NCBI RefSeq assembly: GCF_027580225.2
Contig: NC_073354.2
Location: forward strand, 13,522,501-13,586,500
Length of the DNA stretch: 64,000 nt
DNA from: Misgurnus anguillicaudatus
Taxonomy: Eukaryota; Chordata; Actinopteri; Cypriniformes; Cobitidae
Reading direction: 5' to 3'
Both the position numbers and the translations under genes were made by a program. Shown one piece after another: positions 22,501-29,936 of this stretch (positions are counted from its first letter, which is position 1; the number at the start of each line of letters is the position of its first letter). Under the pieces are notes generated by a model. That model worked only from the letters and a program-made list of their open reading frames with translations. It was not told where the DNA came from and did no database searches.

Positions 22501-25071
22501 TCATTTTAAAATATTTGTGCTTTCAGGCCTCCATAATGCTGTTGTTTTGTAAAATGAACAGCCAAGATACATCAACACATTTCTGTTTTTAGTTGAAAGC
22601 AGTGTCATGTAAATAGACCCTATATCATAAACAGTGCATAGGATTTTTACAACATGATCTCACGGCAAGTCGTGTTATAGTCACGAAAAATTTGATTAAT
22701 TTATTTATGTCCATGGCACGAAATTCAGCTTTTTTGTGCCTTAAGCACGAATGTCTTTTTCATGTCACTCAGCACGAACTTCTATAAATAGTTTTTCGTG
22801 TCTGTGGCACGACTTTCTTTTTTGTGTTATTTTTTATGTATTGTTTTCTCATTTTTCCCTATTTTTAAATCGTTGTAGCGAGTTTGGGTTAGGATGTCTA
22901 AAAATGTAACAGAAAGTGATTCTACCAAACCCCAAGCGACAATGTTAAAGGAACAGTATGTAAGAAATTTATATCAATTAATCATAAAATGGTTCTGATA
23001 TGTCACTAGACATTAAGAAACCATTTTCATTTCAAATACTTATATCACTGACAACAGTGGTCCGGCCAGGATATTGTCATTTAAAAACTGGAGTTGCAGC
23101 CCTCAACTGATGTTTATGTTGTTATGTTGTGTATTGGCCACCAGTTGTGTGATTGCAGTACCAGTTTTAGCCACAAGTTTTGTGATTGCAGTACCAGTTT
23201 TGGCCACAATCCTACATACTGTTTCTTTAAGCAAAAAAATGAAAAAACAATGAGAAAACAATACATAAAATGACATGAAAAAGAAAGTCGTGCAATGTAC
23301 ACTAAAAACTATTTATAAAAATTTGTGTGACACGAAATAGACATTCGTGCTCAAGGCATGAATAAAAGCTGAATTTCGTTCCATGGACACAAATAAATTT
23401 GCGTGACTATAGACGGATTCAGCAGTAACAACATAAACTTTCACACGTAAGTTCCGGTAAACTCCGCTAAGAATCAATAACAACAAAGTCATTTTAAAGT
23501 AGTTTATTTCTGATAACAAGCTAAATAAACAACACGTGGATTACATAGGAATTGTTATTATGGATGAGGTATTTGTTCAAGAGTTCCGTTTAGCAACTAG
23601 TCAGACCATTAAACAAACAGAGGCCGGAAGAAAATTTCTGACCAGACCCGTACTCGCGTCATCGCACGTGCGTCCGATGAAACGGTCTATAACACGACTT
23701 TCCTTGAGATCAGTCTGGATTTTTCATGTTTTAGCAATGTTGAAAGAAATATGTTGTCATTCGTTAATAATTCAACATTTTCTCACATGGAAATATGTGT
23801 TATATAAGTTAAGTGTGTTATAATTGAAGTTTACTGCTACTGGGCATGTGAAATGTATTTGTTGATTCATTGGTTAGGTATTAATGTGGGTCCAGTGGTT
23901 GCTGGAGTGATTGGAGCTCGCAGACCTCAGTACGACATCTGGGGAAACACAGTGAATGTTGCAAGCAGAATGGACAGCACTGGAGTTCAGGGCAAGATAC
24001 AGGTACAACAAACCACAATTTTTTTTAAACTGCGGGTATCTATATGAACCAGAACTATTAAAACTAACAAAGATTTTTTTTAAACTATTTTTTTTTCTAA
24101 AAACATGGTCTGTGTTGGCCTGACGAAGTTCAGTGTTTTGTTGTTGTATCTCAATATACATGATTCAGTCTATGTTAAACTTGACATGTTTGATAAGTCT
24201 CGGACTGGAGACATCTACAGTGCCTTTCACATGTATTGGGACAATAAATGCTCTGGTTGCATGCTGTGGAGTCAATATATGTCTGAAAACTAAGGTTAAT
24301 ATGAGAGAAAAGTACAGAATGTCACGTTTAACATATATAATTTATCAAGTCAATGAGGCCACATTTTAATTTAATCATATTGAGATCCTTGGCTCACAAG
24401 TGTGTAATGATGCATTATTCTGTACTTTTGCCTCACATTAATCTTACAAATTTCTTGTCTCCACAGCAAACAAAGCAGTTTTGTCTTTACTGTCCCAATA
24501 CTTATGAAGGGGAATGTACATGCCAATAATCGATTAAAGTCATAGCACCACCTACCGGAAACAGAAATGACATGTTTACACTTAGTGGAATGCTCAAAAG
24601 TACATAAGCGCCACTTCAAAGTGCACAAGGATGCGGTTTGTGACTTTTGGTACTTTTAAATAGCTTTTTATGTAACAATTTGTATTAGCTTTATCCGATA
24701 TGGAAAGGAAAATTTAGTTTACAATTACAAAAATGACTGCATTAATTCTGCGTTCGCAGGTGACAGAGGATGTCTTCCGTCTACTCAGCGGTCATTATCA
24801 CTTCCAGTGTCGTGGGCAGGTCAGCGTAAAGGGCAAAGGTCAGATGCTCACCTATTTTCTGGAGGGCCGAGACTCGCCAAGCACACAGCTCACGCAAGCC
24901 CAGCGCCTGGAGGCCGGGTCGAGCCCCTGCATCCGGACCAAGCTGGGATCCGCGCCCACTGTCAGCACTTACGGAGTTAAAAGTCAAACCCTGGGGCACG
25001 TTGGCACAACTTCAAACAACAGCATTCTTTATCTGCCCTCCGTATCTGTCGACGTGGAGATGGAGGTGTGA
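2404..25071 (+). CDS. adcy1: Adenylate cyclase type 1, 3' two-thirds (15 exons, 5' partial)
   Basis: Membrane enzyme that turns ATP into cAMP and is stimulated by Ca2+/calmodulin. Coding exons: 2404-2562, 2698-2839, 3554-3709, 4598-4792, 10274-10371, 10550-10634, 12595-12684, 13265-13518, 13628-13754, 16213-16329, 17362-17508, 17613-17711, 21290-21404, 23878-24002, 24760-25071. They join in one open frame of 739 whole codons plus a split Arg codon, with matching phases and GT-AG borders throughout. In order they give the C1a end, C1b with the calmodulin helix, six membrane spans, the linking helix, C2 and a tail. The best match from family knowledge is ADCY1 rather than ADCY3/5/8, because the C1b calmodulin site and the C2 sequence follow ADCY1 nearly residue for residue. 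Mammalian ADCY1 has about 1,119 residues, so roughly 380 lie upstream of the window. Teleosts often keep two adcy1 copies; linkage to igfbp1/igfbp3 would identify this one, but I cannot assign a or b. Confidence 0.97.
2698..2839 (+). CDS. adcy1: adcy1 exon: end of C1a
   Basis: Encodes [20 protein letters not shown] followed by a GHER segment and FIVPSHRRK. This is the VHIT...YEVEPG closing strand typical of class III cyclases. The acceptor is accaacag and the donor gtacag. It starts by completing a Gly codon and ends in phase 0. The upstream intron is only 135 bp. Confidence 0.96.
2840..3553. other. adcy1 intron, no other feature seen
   Basis: 714 bp between exons of the C1 domain; no repeat or ORF of note. 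Confidence 0.6.
3554..3709 (+). CDS. adcy1: adcy1 exon: C1b calmodulin-binding segment
   Basis: 52 codons, phase 0 at both ends. It holds the basic amphipathic helix [20 protein letters not shown] continuing CRKMFKA. In mammalian ADCY1 this is the mapped calmodulin-binding site responsible for Ca2+ stimulation. Followed by an acidic CEDDDK. The Phe and Lys anchors are all present, so Ca2+/calmodulin control is inferred to be retained. Confidence 0.97.
3710..4597. other. adcy1 intron with (GT)n and a degenerate MITE
   Basis: A (GT)n run at about 4106-4132. At about 4391-4520 there is a degraded palindromic element with repeated GGGTT/AACCC motifs, related to the ones at 28557 and 45502. Confidence 0.6.
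4598..4792 (+). CDS. adcy1: adcy1 exon: C1b end, approach to second membrane cluster
   Basis: 65 codons from [17 protein letters not shown] to REQR, donor gtgagt. Contains [16 protein letters not shown], a helical cytoplasmic segment before membrane span 7. The following intron (5.5 kb) is the largest between adcy1 exons in the window and carries two Tc1-like elements. Confidence 0.96.
4862..5082. repeat. GTACC-rich MITE, family K, copy 1
   Basis: Ends CACTCTAAG... and ...TTTTCAGTG; the interior is a run of diverged copies of TGTACCTTTGAGGTACCAATA at roughly 22 bp spacing. Related copies lie near 17930, 39079, 51586, 55686 and 62774. Confidence 0.7.
5459..6900 (+). mobile_element. Tc1-like transposon, left end truncated
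   Basis: The inner inverted repeats match: left 5459-5545 and right about 6700-6790 share TTTATTTCTTTT and AGTATCTCAGAAAA. The right terminal repeat continues to CACCTGTA at 6900, but the matching outer 100 bp or so on the left is missing. Lies in the adcy1 intron, same strand as the gene. Confidence 0.85.
5659..6701 (+). pseudogene. Tc1-like transposase, broken
   Basis: Pieces in several frames: [16 protein letters not shown] (5659), an HTH piece with [17 protein letters not shown] (from 5709), and a C-terminal piece with [20 protein letters not shown] and [12 protein letters not shown] (6282-6701). Frameshifts and a stop near 6003 break the frame. The first catalytic Asp (FSDES in the family) reads FSGES, so the enzyme is dead even apart from the frameshifts. 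Confidence 0.85.
6901..8217. other. adcy1 intron between the two Tc1 elements
   Basis: Contains a 188-codon open frame (7117-7683) with a CT-rich stretch at 7335-7372 and no recognisable domain. I regard it as chance. Nothing else seen. Confidence 0.5.
8220..9754 (+). mobile_element. Tc1-like transposon with full-length termini
   Basis: Flanked by TA at 8218-8219 and 9755-9756. Termini CAGTGGGG... and ...CCCCGCTG carry long inverted repeats of about 200 bp (left 8220-8425, right about 9553-9754), sharing TTTGACACATCAGCATTTTT-like and AATAAGTATTGAAC-like blocks. Confidence 0.9.
8580..9549 (+). pseudogene. Tc1-like transposase, broken
   Basis: Starts [20 protein letters not shown] with the paired-like HTH; the frame shifts after [10 protein letters not shown]. 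The first Asp (WSDKSK) and second Asp ([10 protein letters not shown]) remain. The last motif reads [12 protein letters not shown] where active relatives have DLNPIENLW: the third catalytic acid is Lys and the Trp is a stop. Confidence 0.87.
9757..9990 (-). mobile_element. LINE ORF2 fragment
   Basis: Minus-strand frame with [19 protein letters not shown] then [18 protein letters not shown]. The pattern LG-K-x-K-HQDWFxENxxEI...KRxAH is typical of the segment between endonuclease and reverse transcriptase in fish L1/L2-like LINEs. The fragment is abutted at its 3' end by the Tc1 element. The open frame extends to 10197 but its upstream part is not recognisable. Confidence 0.65.
10274..10371 (+). 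CDS. adcy1: adcy1 exon: membrane span 7
   Basis: Encodes YQQVYDDAF, then a hydrophobic stretch of about 23 residues ending FLIIP. The donor is gtaggt, leaving CA of a Gln codon that the next exon completes (phase 2). The frame contains a stop just past the donor, which fixes this boundary. Confidence 0.95.
10471..10540. repeat. (CT)n microsatellite in the polypyrimidine tract
   Basis: About 35 dinucleotides with one TT interruption, 10 bp before the span-8 exon acceptor. Confidence 0.95.
10550..10634 (+). CDS. adcy1: adcy1 exon: membrane span 8
   Basis: Completes the Gln codon, then 28 codons: a very hydrophobic stretch followed by MYLHITHVQ, matching the ADCY1 span 8 ending. The acceptor gctgtag sits just behind a run of about 70 bp of (CT)n. 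Confidence 0.95.
10635..11130. other. adcy1 intron, no clear element
   Basis: Near 10890-10960 CCTAGCAACC-type motifs recall short dispersed repeats; otherwise nothing seen. Confidence 0.4.
11131..11585. repeat. TTAA-flanked palindromic MITE, family R3, copy 1
   Basis: TTAA at 11131-11134 and 11582-11585. The arms start AAAGGGACACTCC and end GGAATGTCCC, with inner CTCCCCTAGAGTTAAAC / GTTTAACTCTAGGGGAG. Second copy at 55863-56420. Confidence 0.85.
11916..12371. repeat. Palindromic MITE, CACTGCAAAA family, copy 1
   Basis: CACTGCAAAAAA... at left and ...TTTGCAGTG at right, flanked by TA on both sides. Internal arms share TTTTCAGTACAAATATCTAA. Another copy at 56671-57130 and a partial one at about 59470-59600. 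Confidence 0.85.
12595..12684 (+). CDS. adcy1: adcy1 exon: membrane span 9
   Basis: 30 codons, [18 protein letters not shown] continuing to YSVTQGCV. Acceptor ctgtttag, donor gtgagt, phase 0. Confidence 0.95.
12685..13264. other. adcy1 intron, nothing recognised
   Basis: 580 bp; no ORF or repeat that I can name. Confidence 0.5.
13265..13518 (+). CDS. adcy1: adcy1 exon: extracellular loop and spans 10-11
   Basis: Encodes [16 protein letters not shown] and then VNGTTVG, giving two N-glycosylation sequons (NSS, NGT) where cyclases are usually glycosylated. Two hydrophobic spans follow ([17 protein letters not shown] and [17 protein letters not shown]). Ends two bases into a Gly codon at donor gtgagt. 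Confidence 0.95.
13628..13754 (+). CDS. adcy1: adcy1 exon: membrane span 12 and start of linker helix
   Basis: Completes the Gly codon, then [20 protein letters not shown] through [17 protein letters not shown]. The last part begins the helical domain linking the membrane to C2. The preceding intron is only 109 bp. Confidence 0.95.
13948..14075. repeat. Short palindromic MITE
   Basis: Arms GCTACCGTCCTGCAGA and TCTGCAGGACGGTAGC at the two ends enclose about 100 bp containing GTTCCAACACACCTGT. This repeat type is frequent in cyprinid DNA. Confidence 0.75.
14105..15520. repeat. Diverged tandem repeat, about 180 bp period, with an insertion
   Basis: The block CAAACTATATATCATTGGA...AGCT...GAGTGTAGT recurs near 14100, 14303, 14470 and 14650. 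The last copy is split by the TTAA element at 14686-15449 and resumes GAATGTAGTGTTTGAA. Confidence 0.65.
14686..15449. repeat. TTAA-flanked element with GGTGGGGTATCTC termini
   Basis: TTAA at 14686-14689 and 15446-15449. The termini are AAGGTGGGGTATCTC and GAGATACCCTACCTT. The interior is less AT-rich than the host repeat and holds a 104-codon frame (14825-15139) without known domain. Confidence 0.8.
15521..16212. other. adcy1 intron, AT-rich
   Basis: Poly-A run at about 16142-16161 near the next acceptor; nothing else named. Confidence 0.5.
16213..16329 (+). CDS. adcy1: adcy1 exon: linker helix and start of C2
   Basis: 39 codons, [20 protein letters not shown] then [12 protein letters not shown], the conserved signalling helix at the entrance of C2. 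The donor is gtcaga, weaker than its neighbours. Confidence 0.96.
16330..17361. other. adcy1 intron, no named feature
   Basis: 1.0 kb with several short random frames. Confidence 0.5.
17362..17508 (+). CDS. adcy1: adcy1 exon: C2a catalytic domain, first part
   Basis: 49 codons from [20 protein letters not shown] to NEIIADFDA. In the FASIPNF strand the metal-binding Asp found in C1 domains is absent, as expected for C2. Contains [14 protein letters not shown], conserved in membrane cyclases. Confidence 0.97.
17613..17711 (+). CDS. adcy1: adcy1 exon: C2a with adenine-contacting Lys
   Basis: 33 codons, [20 protein letters not shown] then [13 protein letters not shown]. The Lys of KTIGSTYM is the residue that contacts the adenine ring in the cyclase structure. 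The intron upstream is 104 bp. Confidence 0.97.
17930..18062. repeat. GTACC-rich MITE, family K, copy 2
   Basis: Contains AAAGTACACCTTTGTACC, GGTACCAAATGTATACATAT and TGTACCTAAATAGCACATAT in the same spacing as the 55686 copy; ends near TTTTCTGACAGTG. Confidence 0.65.
18178..19623. repeat. Possible outer TTAA element
   Basis: Left TTAAAGTCCCCCTATGG; right AGGGGACTAA. It would enclose the element at 18409-19588. Only the ends support this. Confidence 0.35.
18409..19588. mobile_element. Unclassified DNA transposon with GAAGAGTTTGGTTCC termini
   Basis: Left CCATAGATAT, a 17-bp insertion, then GAAGAGTTTGGTTCCAAAA. Right the reverse complement, TTTTGGAACCAAACTCTTC then ATATCTATGG. The 1.1 kb interior has short frames including [20 protein letters not shown] (from 18716) and [20 protein letters not shown] (to 19079). 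I cannot place these in a transposase family. Confidence 0.6.
19637..20420. repeat. Large foldback (inverted-repeat) element
   Basis: Arms of about 270 bp: left about 19689-19934, right about 20128-20363, with clear matches such as GACTTCCATTCAAAATAGCG and GTGTTAATGTATCTTTCGCA. Weaker arm similarity extends to about 19637 and 20420. The central loop is about 190 bp. Confidence 0.8.
20421..21289. other. adcy1 intron, nothing recognised
   Basis: No repeat family seen. Confidence 0.5.
21290..21404 (+). CDS. adcy1: adcy1 exon: C2a middle
   Basis: [20 protein letters not shown] then [19 protein letters not shown], ending one base into a Gly codon at donor gtgagt. The acceptor is cctgcatag. Confidence 0.96.
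21405..22650. other. adcy1 intron, no firm feature
   Basis: Near 21515-21575 a short inverted pair around GGACATCCTAT...ATAGGATGTCC. Near 22150-22230 there is gttgctagggtg / gttgttagggtg minor tandem sequence. No gene. Confidence 0.5.
22651..23412. repeat. Palindromic element, CACGGCAAG family, copy A
   Basis: Left arm CATGATCTCACGGCAAGTCG and following GTGTTATAGTCACGAAAA. The right arm matches in reverse to about 23412 (GCGTGACTATAG), its outermost bases being lost. Copy B is at 56435-57472. A TTAA element is nested at 22945-23230. Confidence 0.8.
22945..23230. repeat. TTAA element nested in copy A
   Basis: TTAA at both ends; termini AAGGAACAGTATGTAAG and CTACATACTGTTTCTT. The interior has two tandem copies of GTGATTGCAGTACCAGTTTT. 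Confidence 0.8.
23413..23877. other. adcy1 intron, nothing recognised
   Basis: A 95-codon frame at 23536-23823 without resemblance to a known protein. Confidence 0.5.
23878..24002 (+). CDS. adcy1: adcy1 exon: C2a active-site strand
   Basis: Completes Gly, then [20 protein letters not shown] continuing [15 protein letters not shown]. The Asp of YDIW (adenine recognition) and the Asn and Arg of VNVASRM (transition-state stabilisation) are all intact. Confidence 0.98.
24216..24518. repeat. Tc1/mariner-type MITE
   Basis: Termini TACAGTGCCTTTCACATGTA and, in reverse, TACATTCCCCTTCATAAGTA, both followed by TTGGGACA.TAAA and GCTGTGGAG. About 300 bp, no transposase. Confidence 0.8.
24760..25071 (+). 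CDS. adcy1: adcy1 terminal coding exon: end of C2 and C-terminal tail
   Basis: Starts [17 protein letters not shown]; contains [17 protein letters not shown] with the phosphate-binding Lys of VKGKG. A low-complexity tail of 66 residues follows and ends VEMEV before TGA at 25069-25071. The tail differs strongly from the mammalian one as I recall it. Confidence 0.97.
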   Translation: MTEDVFRLLSGHYHFQCRGQVSVKGKGQMLTYFLEGRDSPSTQLTQAQRLEAGSSPCIRTKLGSAPTVSTYGVKSQTLGHVGTTSNNSILYLPSVSVDVEMEV

Positions 25072-27712
25072 TCGCCACGGAGATAAGTTTTATGCTTACC
25101 GATACATTAGTAAATCAGAGGCACAGAGAGGGATTGAATCAAGGAAGATTATGGAAAAATAGGAATTTGGAGGAGTCTTGGATTCAAAAGAGGAGAAAGA
25201 GGATGAGGTCTCTGTCTTTGCACTGGTAAAGTAAGGAGAGAAAAAAACTCAAATGTGCCATAAAGAGACCCCCACGCAAGTACAATATAAGCATGTATGT
25301 ATTTCTGTGTGCGCATGTATGCGTTTCAATGAGTCTTCCCCAGACCAATAGGATATCAGGGTCTCCAACACCGGAGCATGCGCATCCACTGCGAGGCAGC
25401 TTCACACCAGCCGAGGAGACACATAGCGTATTTATGAGTGTGTGATATCTTGCATCTGAAAATGTCAAGCGATGCCACGGCAATGAATATTTTACACACG
25501 TGTGCAGTGACGACCAAACATGTAGATTTCAAACAGCGCTGTATTTTGTACGAGAGTTTGCATTTTGCGAGTCAGAGCAGATGTTTATGAGATCAAGAAA
25601 CGGTAAACATTAGCACATTAGAACGTTGGGTTGGGTTTTACGAAAACGAAACAAATTCCTCATATTGAGATTTCTTTCGAATAAATTGTTTACATTGTTT
25701 CCAAAACCGTACAAAAATGGAAGCTCTTCGACTTTATTTGGCATTCATCTGCGGTTGATGCCGTCCATGAGAGAGATTGCCAAAAATACTAAACATTTAC
25801 ACCAGACTGAATCCGAGACCTAAACGGTTTATTATTAAAGAAAAACACGGTCTGTTTTTGTAATCATTTACAGAAAGTCAGTAAAGTCTGTGACGTGAGT
25901 AAATGTTTATCTATGCGTGGGTCGAATCAGCAAAGTTTTCCTGTAGATGATGTGTGTACGCACTGGTGCTCGGAGAAAACATCTGTATTCACTTGCTACT
26001 GCCCTTTGACTTCCGGGGTATCCCATTCACTAATAATAACATGATGAATAATAAACCTACACAAAATAATCTTACATTACAGGGTTTAATAAACTGTCAG
26101 GAATGCAAAATATTGATAGAAACACAAGCCAGCACAATCATAAAGCTGAGTGACAGTCCAGGATTTTAATATTAAAGTTAAATAAAAAATAACTTGCTTC
26201 CGGTATGTGATAAAATTCCTGGATAAGGAACCAATAGCTGGGAATTGTTCTCTCTTCCAAATATTTTGTCAGTGGTTTCTAAGTGGCGCTTAGCTTTCCA
26301 AATCTCCTATTAACGGAAACATCTCTCGCTGGGCATGCAACGATCTTTAACACGCAAATTGAACATGCATGATATTTTAGTGCTGGGTGTGTCATGTGCG
26401 ATGTAGGTCTTAGGTTCGGCTGTCTGAACATCTGGATTATTTCGGAGCATGCAAATGTCTCATATAGCTCGAACCTTCATTTTGGATTTCATACAAATAA
26501 AATAATATAAGTTTTACTTTTTTAATTCACTTTGTGTGCTATTACTGTATCTTTAATAGATTTCCCATGATGCCTATATAGGGAACAAAGTTTGGCTTTC
26601 AAGCATGCCGTTCTGCATGTCCCTTTCAGCATGCCGTGATTCTGTCATGTCCGCTCTATTTAATAACTGATTTGTGTTTCTGATGCATGCATGCCTGCCG
26701 CAAAAACAGAATCAAGGGTGAAAGTGTCGAAGAAATGTTGCGAAACATGCTTTAGTAGCACTGCATGAGCCCGGAACATAATGGCCTTGACGTAACCGAG
26801 CATCATTTTTGAATCGTTATCTTTACTGATGGCTTATACGCTTACCTGTTCCATGCACAGTGCTGTGAGACTATAGGGAAAAGCTTTTTGGGAGTTTTGT
26901 AGCATTGGCGCCTTTGTCAAGCTCTTAAAGTGACTGCCTTTTTATCCAGGGTCTGATAGAGAACGTCTATTTAAATACGTGCCAACACATGGTTACCAAC
27001 ATATCAAACTGTATTCTTTTATAGGACAACTTTTGTGTGCACTCGGTTTACTTTCAAACTTCCCAATTATTGACAAACGGGCTACCCCACTTTCTTTTTA
27101 TTTATTTATTTACTTTTATTTAACCAGGAAAATAAATGCATATTCAGTATTCAGGAATGCTCTGTTAAGCTTCATTTACAACATAAACAAAATGATAAAG
27201 GTTTGACACATTTATGTAAACTGAGAAATTGCTCATCTGTATTTAGTTTTTTATTTTGATAATTATGAATGCCAAATGCCAAACCGCTTATTGCATCACT
27301 GAATATTTTTAGTTTTATGATCCAACAAATGTAGCCAAAACAGCTAAATGGTTCTCTTTGATATGGCTTAATATGATCTATTTTGACTACGGTGGCCTAA
27401 CTTACTGCTGTTATGAACATTTAATGATGTATTGACTTTAATAATGCATAAAGTGTGCACAGTAAAATCCTAGAATAGATTTTCATGTCGATTAGATATT
27501 TTCATATTTGATACGGGTCAAAATTATTGTACGTATTAAATATATTGTAGAGTAAACGAAAAGAGTATTTTATTGATGATTTGTAATATTTGTGCTATTT
27601 TTGGGGTTGCAATGTATTTATTGCGATGGTTCTATATGTGAATGTAAATTTCATATTGAGATCTTTTATACTCGTGTTTGCACTGTTCGAGAATAAAATA
27701 ACAATGAGAGAT
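25072..27712 (+). other. adcy1: Probable adcy1 3' UTR
   Basis: No coding ORF and little recognisable repeat from the stop codon to an AATAAA at 27692-27697. Mammalian ADCY1 has a very long 3' UTR, so a 2.6 kb UTR is plausible. The exact 3' end is inferred only from the hexamer. A T-rich segment near 27090-27150 resembles a short dispersed repeat. Confidence 0.45.
27692..27697 (+). promoter_or_regulatory. Candidate polyadenylation signal for adcy1
   Basis: AATAAA, about 2.6 kb past the adcy1 stop, followed by a GT-rich stretch (ggtcgggtgtttctgtggtg) that fits a downstream element. Confidence 0.4.
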
Positions 27713-27720
27713 GAGGTCGG

Positions 27721-28556
27721 GTGTTTCTGTGGTGTTTGCGTGGGTTTGTGTTTTTGTGGTTAAAGACTCGACCTTGGACGACAATCTGTGGACTGTGTGA
27801 TTGAGTGAATGACCGGTGAGTTACATAAGTGGAGAAAAACAACAACTAGGGCAAACCAGGAAAGGTTTGTTCATGTGAACTCTATACGGAAATGCTGCTT
27901 TTGATTAATGATGGGAAATAAACTGCGTTTTAATGTTTTAGCAGCACCTCAACCCCACCATCCGTAAACACTTGCATGTCTCAGTGTGTTAATGCATTCG
28001 GTGGTTCACACATTCAGCATTTCCATCACGCTCTCGGTATCCCTGTGTTAAGTGGAATCGGATGAGACTGGAAAACCAGTTTCCTAATCCTCAAGAGCCA
28101 GTGCCTTCCTGCCTGGGTATTCGTCTATGTGTATGTAGGGTTGTGCGTAATAAACAGCAGTGTTTCCAAACATTGAGGCTTTAGGAACAACCGTAAATCC
28201 GGCCTATTGTCCCTGTTTCTTTTCTACATGTTTGCTCGGTTTTCCGACCAACAGCGGCATTTTCCCACATCCAGGATGTGCCAGTTCTGAAGCATTTTGG
28301 AGAAGAGAGAGGAACAAAGGAGTCTTATCGGGCTGGCATGTGCAAGCGGCAAACAGACAGGATGTGACACGTCCTACCACCGGAAGCTTCTTTTAAAACA
28401 TGAGTTGATAGTTATGTGTGAAACAACATGTGTCACATTGGGGCACAGTGTCAGGTTGAATGGATCTTTCAGCCAGATACAAGGACTTTCTCTGGCATAC
28501 TTGCAAACTTGCACACCCTTATAATTTGTATGGCTTTTTATACAACCTAAATGAAT
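27721..28556. other. Intergenic, no feature recognised
   Basis: Ordinary sequence after the probable adcy1 polyadenylation signal; short random frames only. Confidence 0.5.
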
Positions 28557-28722
28557 AAAATGCTGGGTTATTTTCAACCCAGCGCTGGGTCAAAAAGGAA
28601 CAAATGCAACCCATTTGGTTGTTATTTAACCTATGCTGCGTCAAATATAAACATTTTCTGGGTTTAATTAACCCAACTGCTGGTTTTGTCCCGTTCTAAC
28701 CCAAAACGCTGGGTTGAAAATT
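28557..28722. repeat. GGGTT/AACCC palindromic MITE, degraded
   Basis: AATGCTGGGTTATTTTCAAC... and ...ACGCTGGGTTGAAAATTTT form a pair with internal AACCCAGCGCTGGGT. Related to 45502-45703. Confidence 0.65.
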
Positions 28723-28794
28723 TTATATGTTCCATGAAAAAGCAAATCTTAGGCCTAATGTTCATGTTGCTATAGTTTTCATGCAATGGGAATG

Positions 28795-29415
28795 CAGGGT
28801 ATGCACGTGCAAATGGGCCCGGGCCAATAGGGGGCCCGGCCCTGGGCCCGCCCCAGCTTTAAAAAAAAAAATTCAATTTAATTTTTATTTGTGGCCGCAA
28901 TAAATATAATTTTGTAAGCATATCATGTGTAGTGATACCTTATTTCTCTGTAATGTCTAATTTCTCCGTCATTTCTTGTTTACGTTTAATTTTTATTTTT
29001 TTGCACTCCGTGGCTGCCGTAGACTTCTACGCCATCATTTTTTTACATGACGCATCGCCGCGCAGAAAAAAAAGAAAACACAGTGTAAGAGGTTATTATA
29101 GCGGCTATCTACATGAACATTAAGAATGGACAAATATAAACATAAAAGTGGGGCCTTAAAGAGAAAAGAGAAGGCGGAGAAGTTAGTCACGAGTCAAAAA
29201 CTACCCAAAACATTTAGTTTTCTTTATTTAAATCTACCCTTTAAAGTAAAAAAGTAAAGTAAAAATATTTGACTACCTTGTTAAAAGTATATGTTGTTAA
29301 CAGACCTGCGCGCCACAGTTAACAGTGCCAACGGGCAAGGTTGGGGGGGCTTTGGCTTAAGGGGGCCCGTAATTTTTTTTGCATATGGGCCCGGGACTGA
29401 CTTGCTACGCCACTG
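28795..29415 (+). mobile_element. hAT-type transposon remnant
   Basis: Right end GGGACTGACTTGCTACGCCACTG matches the CAGTGGCGTAGC type of hAT terminus; the left end has a corresponding GGGCCCGGG block. At 29126-29250 there is a frame with MDKYKHKSGALKRKEKAEKL, resembling the N-terminus of hAT transposases that precedes their zinc finger. The rest of the enzyme is missing. Confidence 0.6.
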
Positions 29416-29596
29416 AATATGTGGTACATTCAAGATTGTCTTGTCTTCTTGTCAGAAAAGACCATAAAACTAGTGCGTCTACATAAACTATGCTTACTGT
29501 GTTGTAATGTTGCCTTTTTTGACAAAATGGTAAACTTTGTCTCATTTGTATGTCACTTTGGATCAAAGCATCTGCAAAATGAATAAACGTAAATAC

Positions 29597-29816
29597 ACTG
29601 AAAAAAAACTTCTGGACATTAGTTGCACATGATTAAATTTGGTTTCTTTAAATGAAATTAACATAAATTTCATTTCATTTCATTTTAAGGAAACTTGATT
29701 AAATAATGTTGGACTGGTGTGCATGATTAAATTACATAGGTCCAACCATTTAAAAAAAAAGGTTTTTAAGAAACTTAATTTAATCATGTGCAAACAGATA
29801 TTTCCTTCAGTGTATA
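29597..29816. repeat. Palindromic MITE, CACTGAAAAAA type
   Basis: Arms CACTGAAAAAAAACTTCTGG... and ...AGATATTTCCTTCAGTG with inner TTGCACATGATTAAAT / ATTTAATCATGTGCAA. Confidence 0.75.
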
Positions 29817-29936
29817 AATGTACACTGTAAAAAGTTGAAGTTAAAACTTAACCAGCTTCATCAAAATTAGAAGTCACTTATGTGAAAATGTAGGGTGAAA
29901 AAATTACTTCAATTGGTAACGCCTTAAAATATTTAA

